A DNA stretch of 64,000 nt, taken from contig CM077163.1 in the NCBI GenBank assembly GCA_039583875.1, forward strand, positions 231,686,646 to 231,750,645, written 5' to 3'. Of this stretch, positions 45,070 through 57,180 are shown piece by piece. Position 1 is the first letter of the stretch; each line of letters opens with the position of its first letter. The translations under genes were made by a program, and so were the position numbers. The DNA is from Platanthera guangdongensis. Lineage: Eukaryota; Streptophyta; Magnoliopsida; Asparagales; Orchidaceae. Under the pieces are notes generated by a model. The model did no database searches. It was given only the letters and a program-made list of their open reading frames with translations, and was not told the origin of the DNA.

Positions 45070-46181
45070 TTCTCAAGATATTCTTAGGTTTTCCGCTCCT
45101 GCATCCGTCCGTTTTTCTATTCTCCCGATCAAAAAAATTTCGTCGCCGCTCTCGAAGTTCTCTGCGCAGTTTCTTTCGCGAAGTTTACCGTGCCGCTGGC
45201 TGGCGGAAGAGGAAGATCGTGGATCCCGCCGTCGCCATCGAGGATCGCAGATCTCAGTTTCTTCTCGTCGCGTGCTGCCCTGTTTCCGTCGAAGGTTTTT
45301 TGCGTGATTGCAGCAGCAGTCGCCGGGAATCACAGATCTACGTTTTCGCATGTTTTTCTCAGCCGGATCGCAAGGAAGAAAGTCGATCGCAAGCAGCCGC
45401 TGAATCTCTGTCGCTGCCTTTCGCAAAGCCTGTTTCGCGAAGGAGAGAGAGTTCCCCGCCGCCACCGTCCCTGTTCGTGCACCGCTATTTTGGTGCTCGT
45501 TCTCGCCGGGACCAGATCCAGGCTTCTGTAGTTGATTTCTTCGTTATTCTCCCGATCTGGACCTAGATCTTCATCTTGGAGAGATCTAGCATCTGTGGCT
45601 TTGCTGGGAACAGAGAAAAACCGGAAGAATTCATAGATCTGTGGTCGGTCAAGCGACGATCATCTCTGGACAAATTTGTCTTAATCAATAAAGGGGAGAG
45701 CTCTTCAGCACTTTTTAAGATCCAGATCTATCACTGGAAACGCCCCGCCGCAGGTGGATCTACCTTGCAGATTTTCTCTCTTCCAGATGAAGCTCATGAA
45801 ACAGGAAGGAACCACCTGCCTGTAGCCACATTCAGAGGGTGCCTGCAGATAGGAATCAGCTTTTCCATTGTGCTCCTTTGCCATATTTAGATCTGGATTG
45901 GAGACTGCTGGGTCATTGGATTTCTAATACTAGACCAAGCCTGCTTCTCTGATCTTTATTTTGGATTTGGGAGGATTGCTTGGGAACCTCCATCTTGTTC
46001 AATATAAGAGAAATCCAAACTTGGTCTGCACTAGATCTAGCATTCCACGACTGTGATCAGCCGGAGCAGAGGCACAACAAATAATTATTTGGATTGGATC
46101 CGAAGATTTTTTGGCGTCTTCACACGGCTCAGGTGACCTCGTTCTAGCATTTTTTTCTGTCTTTGTTTTAAATCTCGAAAT
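45070..46181 (+). other. element H leader
   Basis: 1.1 kb between LTR and gag ATG. Open frames occur (for example 45042-45566) but none has a known domain and they begin inside the LTR. I read this as untranslated leader. Confidence 0.6.
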
Positions 46182-48743
46182 ATGTCGAAGAAAAGCGCGC
46201 TCGACACCATAAAATTGCAATCGTTCGACGCCTCCGACTTTCTCAGTTGGAAAATTCAAGTCCAACTAAGAATGAAGGAACGCGAGATCTTCTATACTGT
46301 TCAGAGCGATTTTGCTTCCACCGTCGAGGACGTGGACGAGTACCAGTGGAACAAGGATGAGGATTTCTGTAGGGATTACCTGTTGAACTCCCTGAATCCC
46401 CGTCTTGCGTTGACCTACCACGCATATAAATCTGCAAAGGAAATATGGGATCGACTGAACGCGCATTTCCAGAAGGAGGAAGGATTGTCAAAGTCGCTCA
46501 TTGGAGAGAAGTTCTTCAACTTCAGGTTCAAAGCGAACATGCCTATCACTTCTCAACTCTTGGAGCTGGTCAACCTGCGTCAGAAGTTGGATGATGATCA
46601 TTCGAAGATGGACGACAGCCTCTTTGTGTACATGATCCTGAGTAAACTGCCTCCTGAATGGCTCTTTTTCAAGACCGAGATGCACTGACTGAAAGAGAAG
46701 ATCAGTTTGGATGAACTCAAAAGGTTCATCCATATTGAGGACCAAAATATTGCTGGGAAAATCGTGGAGCAGGTTGCGCAGCCCTCACAGGCTGTCAACT
46801 TCGTTTCACGTCCTAGTAAGCCTTCTCGGAAGCCTCAGGAACCTAAGGGTGATTCTCCAGCACCGTTGGCGGTCAAAAAGCCTTCTCTCAAAAGGATGAA
46901 GGGCAAGTGCCACAACTGCGGCAAATGGGGTCACTGGGCCGCTGAATGCAGGGGTCCGAAGAAGCTAAAGGATGATGCTCCACAAAATGTGGCGCACATG
47001 GTGGTCGACAACTCCGATCCTAAGTCCTTCGTGGCTATGATTGGGAGTAGTCACCGCAGTGTGTCTTTTGAGTGGTGGCTAGACAATGGTGCTACCTGTC
47101 ACGTCACAAATGACAGGAGTCTTCTTTCTAAGGTGACAGCATTCAAGGACAGAGTCGAAAATTGCAATGGAGGAGCGACTGATATTACTCACGCTGGGAC
47201 TGCAGAGCTAGTGCTCTCTTCAGGTAAAACTTTATTTTTGAAAAATGTTAAAGTAGTTCCTGATTTAACTAAGAATTTGATTTCTATGAGTTTGCTTGAT
47301 AAAGCTGGAATGTCTTTCACAACCGTGAACGGTAGAATGACATTAACTGTTAATTCTCACTATTTTGGTTGCGCTTACCTGATCAATGGTATGTATAGAA
47401 TTAGCCTAGATAACGAGTGCATAAATCAAGTGAGTTCAACTCTGATTGATCCAAAGTTATTACACAATAGACTTGGACATATCCACTATAAGAAAATGCG
47501 AGATCTAGCTAAAAGTCAAAACATTCCATTAGATCTTTCTATTCAATTTGATAGGTGTGAGGTTTGTGCCCAGACTAAAATCACTAGAAACCCTTACAAG
47601 ACAGTTTCTAGGAGCACACAACTTCTGGAGTTGATACATTCCGACCTCTGTGACTTTCGTAGTCACGCCACTAGAGGGGGAAGGAAGTATCTAATTACTT
47701 TCATCGACGATTTTTCCCGATATTGTCATGTTTACCTATTGAAATCGAAAGATGAGACATTCGAGACCTTTAAGATCTTCAAATCTCGGGTAGAAAATCA
47801 ATTAAATGTAAAGATCAAGAGACTTAGAAGTGATCGAGGAGGAGAGTACACTGCAACTGGGTTTAAAGACTTTTGTGTCTCTGAGGGTATAATCCTAGAA
47901 ACCACAGCTCCTTACTCACCCCAGTCGAATGGTGTTGCTGAGCGTAAGAATAGAACTTTAACAGAAATGTTGAACTCTATGCTCCTCACAGCTGACATGC
48001 CTAATTCCTTTTGGGGGGAAGCAGTTCTAACTGCAAATCACATTCTAAATCGAGTGCCTCACTCAAAGCTCAACTCTACTCCATATGAGTTGTGGCATGA
48101 CCATCCTTGTAGATATGATACTCTAAAGACTTGGGGTTGTATCGCTTATGTAAGGATACAGGACCTTAAGAGACCAAAGGTGGGACCTAGAACAACGACC
48201 TGCGTTTATCTAGGTAGTGCAGAAGATAGTGCAGCTGACAGGTTTCTGGATCTATCCACTAATACAGTGATAGAATCTAGAGATGCTATTTTCTTTGAAC
48301 ACAAATTTATCAAAGATCATGGCTTGACCGTCTCCGGGTCTACTGAGATGATTTCAGAATCTACTGTAGAACCTGAAGCTGGCCCCTCTGGCACTGCTCC
48401 CCAACCTCTACAGGTGGAAGCTGTTCCTCTTAGAGTATCTACAAGAGACAGAATCCCTAAGGATTTTGGTGAGAATTTCGTCACCTACCACTTAGAGGAT
48501 GATCCATTTTCCTATCAGGAAGCAATGCGATCTAGAGATGCGTTAATGTGGGCAGAAGCCATCGATGACGAGATGAACTCGCTGCTACAAAACAACACTT
48601 GGCATCTAGTTGACCTGCCGAAAGGAGCTAAAGTCTTAGGATGCAAGTGGGTACTGAAGAAGAAATTGCACAGTGATGGGTCTATAGCCAGATATAAAGC
48701 ACGTCTAGTAGCTAAGAGTTATAAACAACATGGGGGGAATTGA
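46182..48743 (+). pseudogene. element H gag-protease-integrase and start of RT
   Basis: The ATG at 46182 opens the Copia gag (LQSFDASDFLSWKIQVQL). A TGA at 46686-46688 interrupts, and the same frame continues to 48743. After the stop come a zinc knuckle CHNCGKWGHWAAEC (spacing CX2CX4HX4C), protease motif WLDNGATCHVT (usual DSGA is DNGA), integrase with an HHCC region (HNRLGHIH, CEVCAQTK) and catalytic region (LIHSDLC, LRSDRGGEY, NGVAERKNRT), then the RT entry (WVLKKKLHSDGSIARYKARL). The frame ends at 48743 because a run of six G shifts it. Confidence 0.88.
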
Positions 48744-48893
48744 CTATTTTGACGTCTATTCATCTGTGTGTCACCTATCCACTATCAGGATTCTTTTTGT
48801 CATAGCTTCTATCGAGAACTTTATAGTTCATCAGATGGATGTAAAAACAGCCTTCTTAAATGGAGAGCTTGATGAAGAGATCTATATGACACA
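48501..48893 (+). repeat. duplicated RT-entry segment, copy 1
   Basis: 393 bp repeated at 48948-49340 at an offset of 447 bp. I see roughly eight differences. Both copies carry the same six-G frameshift. Confidence 0.92.
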
Positions 48894-48948
48894 ACCTGTA
48901 GAGGTTGGGGAGCAGTGCCAGAGGGGCCAGCTTCAGGTTCTACAGTAG
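48894..48948 (-). repeat. 55-bp inverted copy of 48361-48415 joining the duplicates
   Basis: Exact reverse complement, by eye, of 48361-48415 from the same element just upstream of RT. It sits precisely between the two direct copies and puts a stop codon in the frame. Confidence 0.9.
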
Positions 48949-50487
48949 ATCCATTTTCCTATCAAGAAGTAATGCGATCTAGAGATGCGTTAATGTGGGC
49001 AGAAGCCATCGATGACGAGATGAACTCGCTGCTACAAAACAACACTTGGCATCTAGTTGATCTGCCGAAAGGATCTAAAGTCTTAGGATGCAAGTGGGTA
49101 CTGAAGAAGAAATTGCACAGTGATGGGTCTATAGCCAGATATAAAGCACGTCTAGTAGCTAAGGGTTATAAACAACATGGGGGGAATTGACTATTTTGAC
49201 GTCTATTCATCTGTGTGTCACCTATCCACTATCAGGATTCTTTTTGTCATAGCTTCTATCGAGAACTTTATAGTTCATCAGATGGATGTAAAAACAACCT
49301 TCTTAAATGGAGAGCTTGATGAAGAGATTTATATGGCACAACCTGAAGGTTATGTACATAAGGATCTAAGAGACAAAGTGTGCAAGCTTGATAAATCGAT
49401 CTATGAGCTTAAACAAGCACCTAAGATGTGGCACATTAAATTTGATCAAGTGGTAAAGAGCGTTGAATTTCAGTCCAGTCTCTTAGACAAGTGCCTCTAC
49501 TACCGCTCGATGGCAAATCAAACAGTCATCATATGTCTATATGTGGATGACATGTTGATTCTGGGATCAGATCTTGCCGCAGTGAGGGATACGAAATCCG
49601 CTCTCGCGAAAGCATTTGACATGAAGGACCTTGGTCCCGTTGATACCCTACTAGGTATGAAAGTTAGAGTAGACAATGGATGTGTCACTCTAAGTCAGGC
49701 TCATTACATTGAGCAAATCCTCACTACCTGGGGTTATAAAGACTGTCGGCCTGTTGAAACATCAATCGATCCAAATGTCAAGTTGAGTCCGAATGAAGGG
49801 ACCAGTGTTGATCAGGTAAAGCACTCAAAGATCATTGGAAGTCTCATGTATGCCACAAGTTGCACTAGACCAGACATTGCTTTCTCGGTAAACATGCTGA
49901 GTCGTTTTACCAGTAGTCCAGGCAAAGAGCATTGGGATGCCTTAGATCGGCTGATGAGGTACCTGAAAGGTACTAAAGACCACGCTCTGTGCTACACTGG
50001 TTACCCTCCTACGTTGGAAGGATACTCTGATGCCTCCTGGTGTTCAGAAGTTGGGAACAGCAAGTCCACTAGTGGATTTATTTTCACTTTGGGTGGCGCT
50101 GCAGTCACTTGAAAATCCAAAAGACAGACTTCTATAGCTTTGTCGTCTATAGAAGCCGAGCTGTTTGCCTTAGCCTCAGCTGGAGAAGAGGCAGATTGGA
50201 TCAGGAATTTGATTCTAGACATTCCCTTGTCTAGACTTCAAGTCAATTCTTTGAGCCTGTATTGTGATAATCAAGCAGCAGTTCAAGTCGTGAAGAATGT
50301 CCTTTTTAATACTAAAAGGCGACATGTACGACTGAGACACGCTATACTGAATTATCTAAAAGAACAAGACATTATCACTTTGATCGATGTGCGATCGAAG
50401 GATAATCTGGCTGATCCACTGACGAAAGGAATGTCTAAGGATCGATCAATCAAAACAGTGGGGGAAATGAGACTCAAGGCGATTTAA
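48948..50487 (+). pseudogene. element H reverse transcriptase and RNase H
   Basis: The second copy of the RT entry leads, after the G-run shift at 49178-49183, into a long open RT (49177-50112) with the conserved [18 protein letters not shown] and the catalytic YVDDMLI. A TGA at 50110-50112 interrupts at the position of the conserved Trp of the RNase H entry, and the frame continues to 50487 (SSIEAELFALASAGEEADW, then CDNQAAVQV, RRHVRLRHA) ending in TAA. RNase H removes the RNA template. Confidence 0.9.
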
Positions 50488-51409
50488 GTTCAGCCTTAGT
50501 TCAAGGATAGGCGATTTAGTTCAGCCTTAGTCCTAATGTTTTGATTTTTCCACTTTCCTTTGTCAAAGCAAGCGTGTTGTGCTCCACTGATGTTCGGGGT
50601 TGCTGAGTACGAATCTGGTGAGTTGTTTCATTCCACATTTGATGCTAACAACTTCCACTGGGTTCGTCTTCCTTATCTAGGAGGAGAGTGTTATTCCACT
50701 TTTGATAACACAATCCGACTAGCTTTGGCTCTTCTTCTTCTGTTTATTGGTTCCATTCCACATTTAATGAGTTCCAATTGACTTTAGAAGAACAGTAACT
50801 GTGACATTCCATATAGGAACACAGATACAGCTGCGGTGTCCAGAAGTCCATAACATTATTTTCTTGAAAATAGATAATGGATTCTGAGGTAGAACCTAAA
50901 TACTCTACTCATGCTTACTCATATTGTACTACATTCATATAAGTAGAACTAGATACTTGTACATTTTCCAAGGCTGAATTCATTCTAAATGAACTTCTCT
51001 GTTGGAAATTACAGGAGCTGCTGCTGATGGAGGAGCACTTGCCGGTTGGGATCCAGATGAGGATGACATATTGGACTCTGATTTTTAGAGTATAAACTGG
51101 TTTTTCTTCTGCTTAGAGCACTGTTTAGCTCTCTTTGCTTTCACTTGTTTTGTTTGGACTTTTTTGCTCTTTAGTTGGTCATGAGACACTTGGTGTTCTA
51201 GTACCTGTGCTGTGATTGTACTTTAGACTTTACTATGATGCTGCTGAGTTTTTCTGTTTATTCTTATGCACGCATACAATTGTTTTTCTTAACGTCCAAT
51301 ATGTTTTGACAAGTGTGATGGACACGGTTGTGAGTGCTTCATATTCGGTTGAACACTTCACACACCTCCCCTTTCCGACGTTGGGTTTACCGCGGACATA
51401 GGAGGAGAT
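50488..51409 (+). other. element H 3' untranslated region and polypurine tract
   Basis: No gene between RNase H and the 3' LTR. The purine stretch GGAGGAGAT at 51401-51409 directly before the LTR is the probable polypurine tract. Confidence 0.65.
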
Positions 51410-51571
51410 TGTTAGAATATTTAATTATATGTCCGCCCGTGTCAGAACCGACTCGGAACGACCCAACGGGTTACGTGTCACTAGAGTGTAACGACTCTAC
51501 GCTGGAGATACTATATAAGGTCATTCCACACCGATGAGCCTTAGTGGACTATCTTGAGCGGAGCCATTACA
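51410..51571 (+). repeat. element H 3' LTR
   Basis: 162 bp, same ends as the 5' LTR, followed by the ATATA duplication. Confidence 0.92.
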
Positions 51572-51578
51572 ATATATA

Positions 51579-51888
51579 CTAGCATCTTCGAACGGGCTCC
51601 GCCCGTTCTCGATACGTCGCTGCGGGCTTCGCCCGCTTGACCCCCGACGTGGTTTCGCCCTCCCCCCGGCGGGATTATGCTCGTGCTCGAGCATCTTCGC
51701 ACGAGCATCTTCGCACGGGCTATGCTCGTGCTCGATGCTCTCGAGCGGCCTTCGGCCGCATCCAGGCGGGTTTCGCCCGCCTCCACTCGGGCTTTGTCTG
51801 TGATCGATGTCAATGCTCTCGGGCGGCCTTCGGCCGCAACCAAACGGGCTTCGCTCGCCTCTGCACGGGCTTCGTCCGTACTCGCTGT

Positions 51889-51890
<2 letters not shown>
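51579..51890 (-). mobile_element. Helitron-like 3' terminus and GC-hairpin block
   Basis: On the minus strand hairpin AACGGGC-gga-GCCCGTT (51591-51607), an 8-base spacer, then CTAG (51579-51582) and T. It is identical in layout to 41101-41130. Further hairpins of the same type (GCACGGGC, CGGCCTTCGGCCG) extend to 51890, next to a TA run at 51893-51928. Confidence 0.55.
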
Positions 51891-51929
<39 letters not shown>

Positions 51930-51940
<11 letters not shown>

Positions 51941-53080
51941 TAGATGATTACTTGAATATATTAAAAAATAATTTTTAGTAATAACCAAAAACCAATAGCC
52001 ATTTAATTAGTATTGTAATGAATAACAAATCAGCCGCAAACATTAAGAGGATTATAAAATGCCCCACCGCCCCTCTCCCTACTCTACCTCTCTCTTTCTC
52101 TCTCCTAATATTTTATTCTGCCGCCCTCTCTCTTTCTTCCTCCATTCCTAACTTTTTCTTTCCCCTCTCATTTTTATAAGATGTATATATAAATGGTGTA
52201 CATAATTAGTTTAGATCTCAACCGCTGAAAATGGTGTATTGTAGATCTCAAACGTCAAAAAGGGTGTGTATAACTTTTTCTATACACACATGTGTATAGA
52301 ATCCGTGTTCCATTTCTCTTTCTCTCTCTCTCCCTCTAGTTCTCTCTCATATTTTATATTAGTCGGCTTGCCTCTCTCTCTCCCTCTCGCTCTCTCTCCT
52401 CCTCTCTCGTCTTTTATATATAAAAACGGTGCCGCCCCTTCTCAGCCGCCCTCTCCCTATCTCTCTCTTTTCTCTCTCTCCCTCTCTCTTGTCCTTCACC
52501 GTGAGTAGGTGTAGGAGGGCTACAATTTTTATTGTTTAATGTTAAAAAGATCAGACGACGGCAGTTGATTTATCAAGCCAGAGATCGACGGTGATTAAAA
52601 TTTTTAACTATGTCCTTGATATTTCTATTATAGTAGTAGAAATATATATATCGCCGGAGCTATATGGAGTTCCACAAATGTTTGTTCTCCCGGCGCACAA
52701 CTAGTTTGAGCGGCAGGCATTTATTTTTATATTCGAATGTTAATATTGTTATATTGGATCATATCTATAGGAGATGGCTCATTCCCTGTGAGCCTTGAAA
52801 AGATTGGCAAAGCCTTAAATCCTAAACATTAAACCTTAAATCCTATTTTTAAGAGTTTAGGGTTTAGGATTGTGGTTAGTCATATTTCCATGTCCGAGTA
52901 CAAGAAGAAGTCTGCCAAGCTTCCAGTTTGTGTGCTCTCTGTGCCGACGATGGCTAACATAAAGCTTCGCGAGCGGTGACCTATCAACCTATGAGCATCT
53001 CTCTCTCCCACCAAATTGTAATGAGGAATGATTCGTCGCCCTCCCCTTCTCTAAATAGCCCATGTAAACACCAACAAATA
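51930..53080. other. no gene recognised
   Basis: AT-rich DNA with a strongly CT-rich stretch (52060-52510). At 52815-52875 are a few telomere-like words (GTTTAGGGTTTAGG and inverse), too few for a telomere. Nothing else is supportable. Confidence 0.4.
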
Positions 53081-53725
53081 TTGAAGTTTGGTCAGCACCG
53101 ATCCAACCACGTGCTATTTCATCCAATTCACAGATTTTCCACGTGAAAAAACTTCTTGTCCCAGTAACAGATAAGACATCTTTGGCCCTTGTTTTCTCAG
53201 CAAGGAAGCTCCGACCCGATTTCCAGGCTCACAGGACAAAAGTACTAACACATCTACTGCTACAGACCATACTCCAGAAACTAGAGATCTCGAGAAGGCT
53301 AGTCAAGTGGGCTGTCGAGCTCGGGTAGTTTGACATCCAGTTCCTCCCTCAGCCAGATATCTAGTCTCAAGTGCTCGCCAACTTCATCATGGAGTACATC
53401 ATTCCTCCAGAACAAGCCCCAGAAGAAGGCCACTCTGCCGCCCGTTGGACCCTGGGTAGATAGAGAATCGGGAGCGGAGGATGCGGGAGCAGACCTACTC
53501 CTAATCATCCTCGAGGAAGTTACCCTAGAGTACGTCCTTCGGTTAAAATTCTCAGTCACCAACAATGTTGTAGAGTACGTGGCACTAATTGCCGGTCTTT
53601 GCCTCGCCATCGACTGCATGGTAGAAAACCTAACAATTTATGTTGATTCACAGTTGGTGGTTTCACAGGTAGAAGGTGATTATGAGGCAGTACCTAAACA
53701 TTACTGCAACGGAAGCTACTAATCA
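53081..53725 (+). pseudogene. relic of a Tat-type Gypsy: LTR scrap joined to two RNase H domains
   Basis: 53081-53155 is the inverse of part of the element C LTR (compare 21056-21110: GGTCGGATCTGTGCCGACC, CATGGAAAAT). It runs straight into RNase H sequence (FSARKLRPDFQAHR, then LVKWAVELG), a stop, and the second, archaeal-type RNase H (VTNNVVEYVALIAGL, IYVDSQLVVSQVEGDYEA) ending at 53722. Frames are broken. It shows that a pol-bearing relative of element C existed. Confidence 0.7.
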
Positions 53726-54405
53726 AGTTTGTTAGGGAGGAACTGGATGTCAAAGAACGACCAATCAGCCCTGTACGTTGGTGGTTTCGCTGGTTGATCC
53801 GTCGGCGACCACTTGGGCTAGCTGGGGACGTGCAAATCCGGAGCTAGAGGGGCATGTTCACTTGTCTGGGCGGGGATCTTTGGCATCCAGGTCCAGCGCC
53901 CAAATTTTATAAGTTCTGAATGCAGTATATTTTGTTTTGTTTGGCCGAAGTGGATATCCTGTGTGAGATGAGGTGTTTGTTTAAGGAGTTCATTAGTGGT
54001 CAGTTTTCTGGATTTTTGCGGCTGAAGTGGTTGAATGTTTTGGGTGATTAAAGCATATCAGTAACTACCTATAAAATCTGTTAATTCCTGAAGTTCCGTG
54101 TGCGGGGAATTTTTTTGTAGAACGTTGCCGGGATGGATAAATGCTTGATTGTATGTTCAAGGGATTAAGGGGTTGGCGCGAATTGGGTGTTTGGAGGATT
54201 TCATGAACCAAGTTTGCTCTTGTGGGTGGTTTGAGGCATTATTGTTGGATCCAATCTGCGGGTTCTCAACAATTTGGTGCTCTCGTTGAGGCATTATCTG
54301 AGGACTTTGTATTACGGATCTGAGTGCCGACTCTTATGTCGACATATAGAGTAAATGTGTTGTTACCTAACGGATGCGTGCAGATAGGTCTTGCTGTGTT
54401 GAGGT
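53726..54405 (+). other. unassigned, probably Gypsy-derived
   Basis: T/G-rich plus-strand sequence leading into the chromovirus relic. Short phrases only; no boundary or gene found. Confidence 0.3.
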
Positions 54406-54985
54406 GCGGATAGGAAGTCAGGATTTTGGATTGGAAGCATCTACGCTGCCGATATCGAAGTTTGATGTAATCTTTGGTATGGACTGGGTCTCGTAGCAGC
54501 GTGCCTGAATCGATTGCAACTCTAAGGAAGTCACACTGGGGCAGAACACCGAACGAGAGACTAAGTTCGCTGGTATGTGAGGGTTGAGCAAGATATTGAT
54601 GGATGCTTTACAGGCAGTCAAGGCTGTTCGGAAGGGCACGGAGTTGTTCTTCACGCTACTGGAGGTTGTTGAACCAAAGCCCAGTTTGAGTGACGTTCCT
54701 ATTATATCGGAGTACGCCGATGTGTTTCCTAAGGATCTCTTTGGGTTACCGCACCAGCTAGAGATTGACTTTACTATTGAGTTGGTGTCATGTGCGAAAC
54801 CTGTGGCCCGCTCGCCATACCGAGTAGCGCCAAAGGAAATGACGGAACTAAAAGTTCAAGTATAAGATTTGCTAGAGCAAGGCTGTATACGTCCAAGTAT
54901 GTCACCTTGGATTGCACCGGTCTTATTTTTTGAAGAAGAAGGATAGAAGCTTGCGGCTATGCATTGACTATCAAGATAGCAGGCG
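54406..54985 (+). pseudogene. chromovirus-type Gypsy protease and RT start, decayed
   Basis: Reads the protease C-terminus (SKFDVIFGMDWVS, then a stop), then a long open piece from 54593 with EYADVFPKDLFGLPHQLEID and APKEMTELKVQ, the standard link from protease to RT in Del/Tekay-like chromoviruses. RT continues past a stop (EQGCIRPSMSPW) and breaks off near 54985. At least four stops or shifts are present. Confidence 0.8.
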
Positions 54986-55123
54986 TTGCAATCATAATCC
55001 AAATGCATCACATATGTGCTTAAGTAAAGTCATCAACACTTGATAAACTTGGCTAAATCTTAACATCTAGAACCCTTCTAAACCTTCAAATTCACATGCA
55101 CTGGACATGAGCAACACCAACAC

Positions 55124-56219
55124 TGTTGAAGCCAAAATTGACCTCTGTGGAGTTCGGGGTCCCAAAAGAGGGGTGACCTCACACCTACTACACTCGGGGG
55201 AACGCCACGGACCAAAGACTTGGTAAACTAGGAACAGACCATCGGCTCTAGCGCGGAGGTCCCACCTCACACCCGAAAGACCTTTGAAGTCTCCCACTCC
55301 CTAGACAATGCTGAGCTAGATGCCTTAGAGGAAGAAAGCAAAGGGATTTTTGGTGGCCCAGATCTAATGCTCTCTAAGGCACCCTTAAAGGTCTATTTAT
55401 AGTTTTCCCAATCCCATGAACCAAAAGGTCGGAAATACCCCTACGACAAATAGGCCCTAGGCCAATAGAAAACACCCACACCGGGGGGCAAAGAGGTAAT
55501 TCCACCCCCAGGGGTACAACGGTAAAAACACGGCCAAAAGAGGTCCGAGGGAAAAGGAGGCTAAACCATCCCCCTCACCTTCCCCGGACTCTTGAGGTGA
55601 GAGGGGGTCAAACCACCCACTCCTCCTCCATCTTGGGGCCGAGCGAGCGGGCGAACCCCGGAGAACTGGGAAGAAGGGGGCAGGGGCGAGACCCCGGCCC
55701 CCGGCCGGTCTCGCCCCGCCAGGCCGCCGGGCCGCAGGGCAGGGGCGAGACCCCGGCCCCCGGCCGGTCTCGCCCCACCAGGCCGCGGGGCAGGGGCGAG
55801 ACCCCGGCCCCCGGCCGGTCTCGCCCCGCCAGGCCGCGGGGCAGGGGCGAGACCCCGGCCCCCGGCCGGTCTCGCCCTGCCAGGCCGCGGGGCAGGGGCG
55901 AGACCCCGGCATCCAGCCGGTCTCGCCCCGCCAGGCCGGGGGCAGGGGCGAGACTCCAGCCTCTGGCCGGTCTCGCTGCTCCCACCTCGCACCTATCAAG
56001 CTGGGGCGGGTGTCAGCCAATTTGTCACACCGCCCCCCTCCCCCCCCCAAAAAAAGGGGCTACTGGGGGGAGGCAGATTTTTCCTCCCCCTACTAGTATA
56101 TTTCAAGGGCTAGGCCTAAATTGGCCACCAAGAGTGCAAACCACTCCAAAAGCTTAAAAATACAAAGTTGGTCCTATGCCTACCGAGGGGACCCTACTCT
56201 GCGAATACGGTGTAGTACA
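55124..56219 (-). repeat. element G left (3') LTR
   Basis: 1096 bp with a minus-strand TATAAATA at about 55393 and a GC-rich array (GGGGCAGGGGCGAGACC, unit about 51 bp) at 55680-55980 with about six units. Confidence 0.92.
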
Positions 56220-56310
56220 TAATCCCCGCTCTTTGCGAGGTTGGCACAAGCTCAAAAAGAAACATTCAACTCAACGTATTCGCTGAGTGTAATTTTCTTG
56301 CGCGGTCGAA
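56195..56310 (-). promoter_or_regulatory. element G polypurine tract with bracketing inverted repeat
   Basis: Minus-strand CAAAGAGCGGGGATTA abuts the LTR. The LTR end TCTGCGAATACGG and the internal TCAGCGAATACGTTGAG (minus reading, about 56272-56290) pair around it. Confidence 0.65.
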
Positions 56311-56319
56311 AAGATACTT

Positions 56320-57180
56320 AGCCTCGCCGGGGAGTCAACCTGTCATGCTAGCTGATGGGAGCCTGGGTGGCGAGACCCCCTCCAGGTAAAAAACATTCAA
56401 CCTCCCGGAGGGGTCAATCTGTCATGCCAGCTGATGGGAGCCTGGGTGGCGAGACCCCCTCCGGGTAAAAAACATTCAACCTCCCGGAGGTGTCATCTTA
56501 TCATGCCAGCTGATGGGAGCCTGGGTGGCGAGACCCCCTCCGGGTAAAAAACACTGAACCTCCCGAAGGGGTCAACCTGCCATGCCGGCTGATGGGAGCT
56601 TGGGTGGCGAGACCCCCTCCGGGTAAAAAACACTCAACCTCCCGGAGGGGTCAACCTGTCATGCCAGCTGATGGGAGCTTGGGTGGCGAGACCCCCTCCG
56701 GGTAAAAAACACTCAACCTCCCCGAGGGGTCGACCTGTCATGCCAGCTGATGGGAGCCTGCGTGGCGAGAACCCCTCTGGGTAAAAAAACACTCAACCTC
56801 CCGGAGGGGTCGACCTGCCATGCCAGCTGATGGGAGCCTGGGTGGCGAGACCCCCTCCGCGTAAAAAACACAACCTTCCGGAGGGGTCGACCTGTCATTC
56901 CAGATGATGGGAGCCTGGATAGTGAGACCCCCTCCGGGTAAAAAACACTCAACCTCTCGGAGGGGTCAACCTGCCATGCCAGCTGATGGGAGCCTAGGTG
57001 GTGAGACCCCCTCCGGGTAAAAAACACTGAACCTCCCGGAGGAGTCAACCTGTCATGCCAGCTGATGGGAGCCTGGGTGGCGAGACCCCCTCCGGGTAAA
57101 AAACATTCAACCTCCCAGAGTGGTCGACCTGCCATGCCAGTTGATGGGAGCCTGGGTGGCGAGACCACCTCTGGGTAAAA
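56320..57180 (+). repeat. 79-bp tandem array G1 (about 11 units)
   Basis: Units with CATGCCAGCTGATGGGAGCC, TGGGTGGCGAGACCCCCTCC and GGGTAAAAAAC. They carry the array core in the form TGCCAGCTGATGGGAGCCTGG. Confidence 0.95.

Larger units (their letters stand above)
44908..51571 (+). mobile_element. element H: Ty1/Copia LTR retrotransposon
   Basis: LTRs of 162 bp at 44908-45069 and 51410-51571 (TGTTAGAATA..CCATTACA), TSD ATATA at 44903-44907 and 51572-51576. Order is leader, gag, protease, integrase, RT, RNase H, the Copia order. The coding region has an in-frame TGA in gag, a G-run frameshift present twice, a local duplication with an inverted linker and a TGA in RNase H. It is not autonomous. 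Confidence 0.95.

Noticed and set aside
45042..45566. 174-codon frame in the leader of H
   Set aside because: Starts inside the LTR, Ser/Arg-rich without a domain, and the gag ATG lies 600 bp further on.
52815..52875. Interstitial telomere
   Set aside because: Only about two TTTAGGG-like words in each direction.
55457..56157. Gly/Pro/Arg-rich frames in the G LTR (also 62216-63133)
   Set aside because: Frame by-products of the 51-bp GC array, present on both strands.
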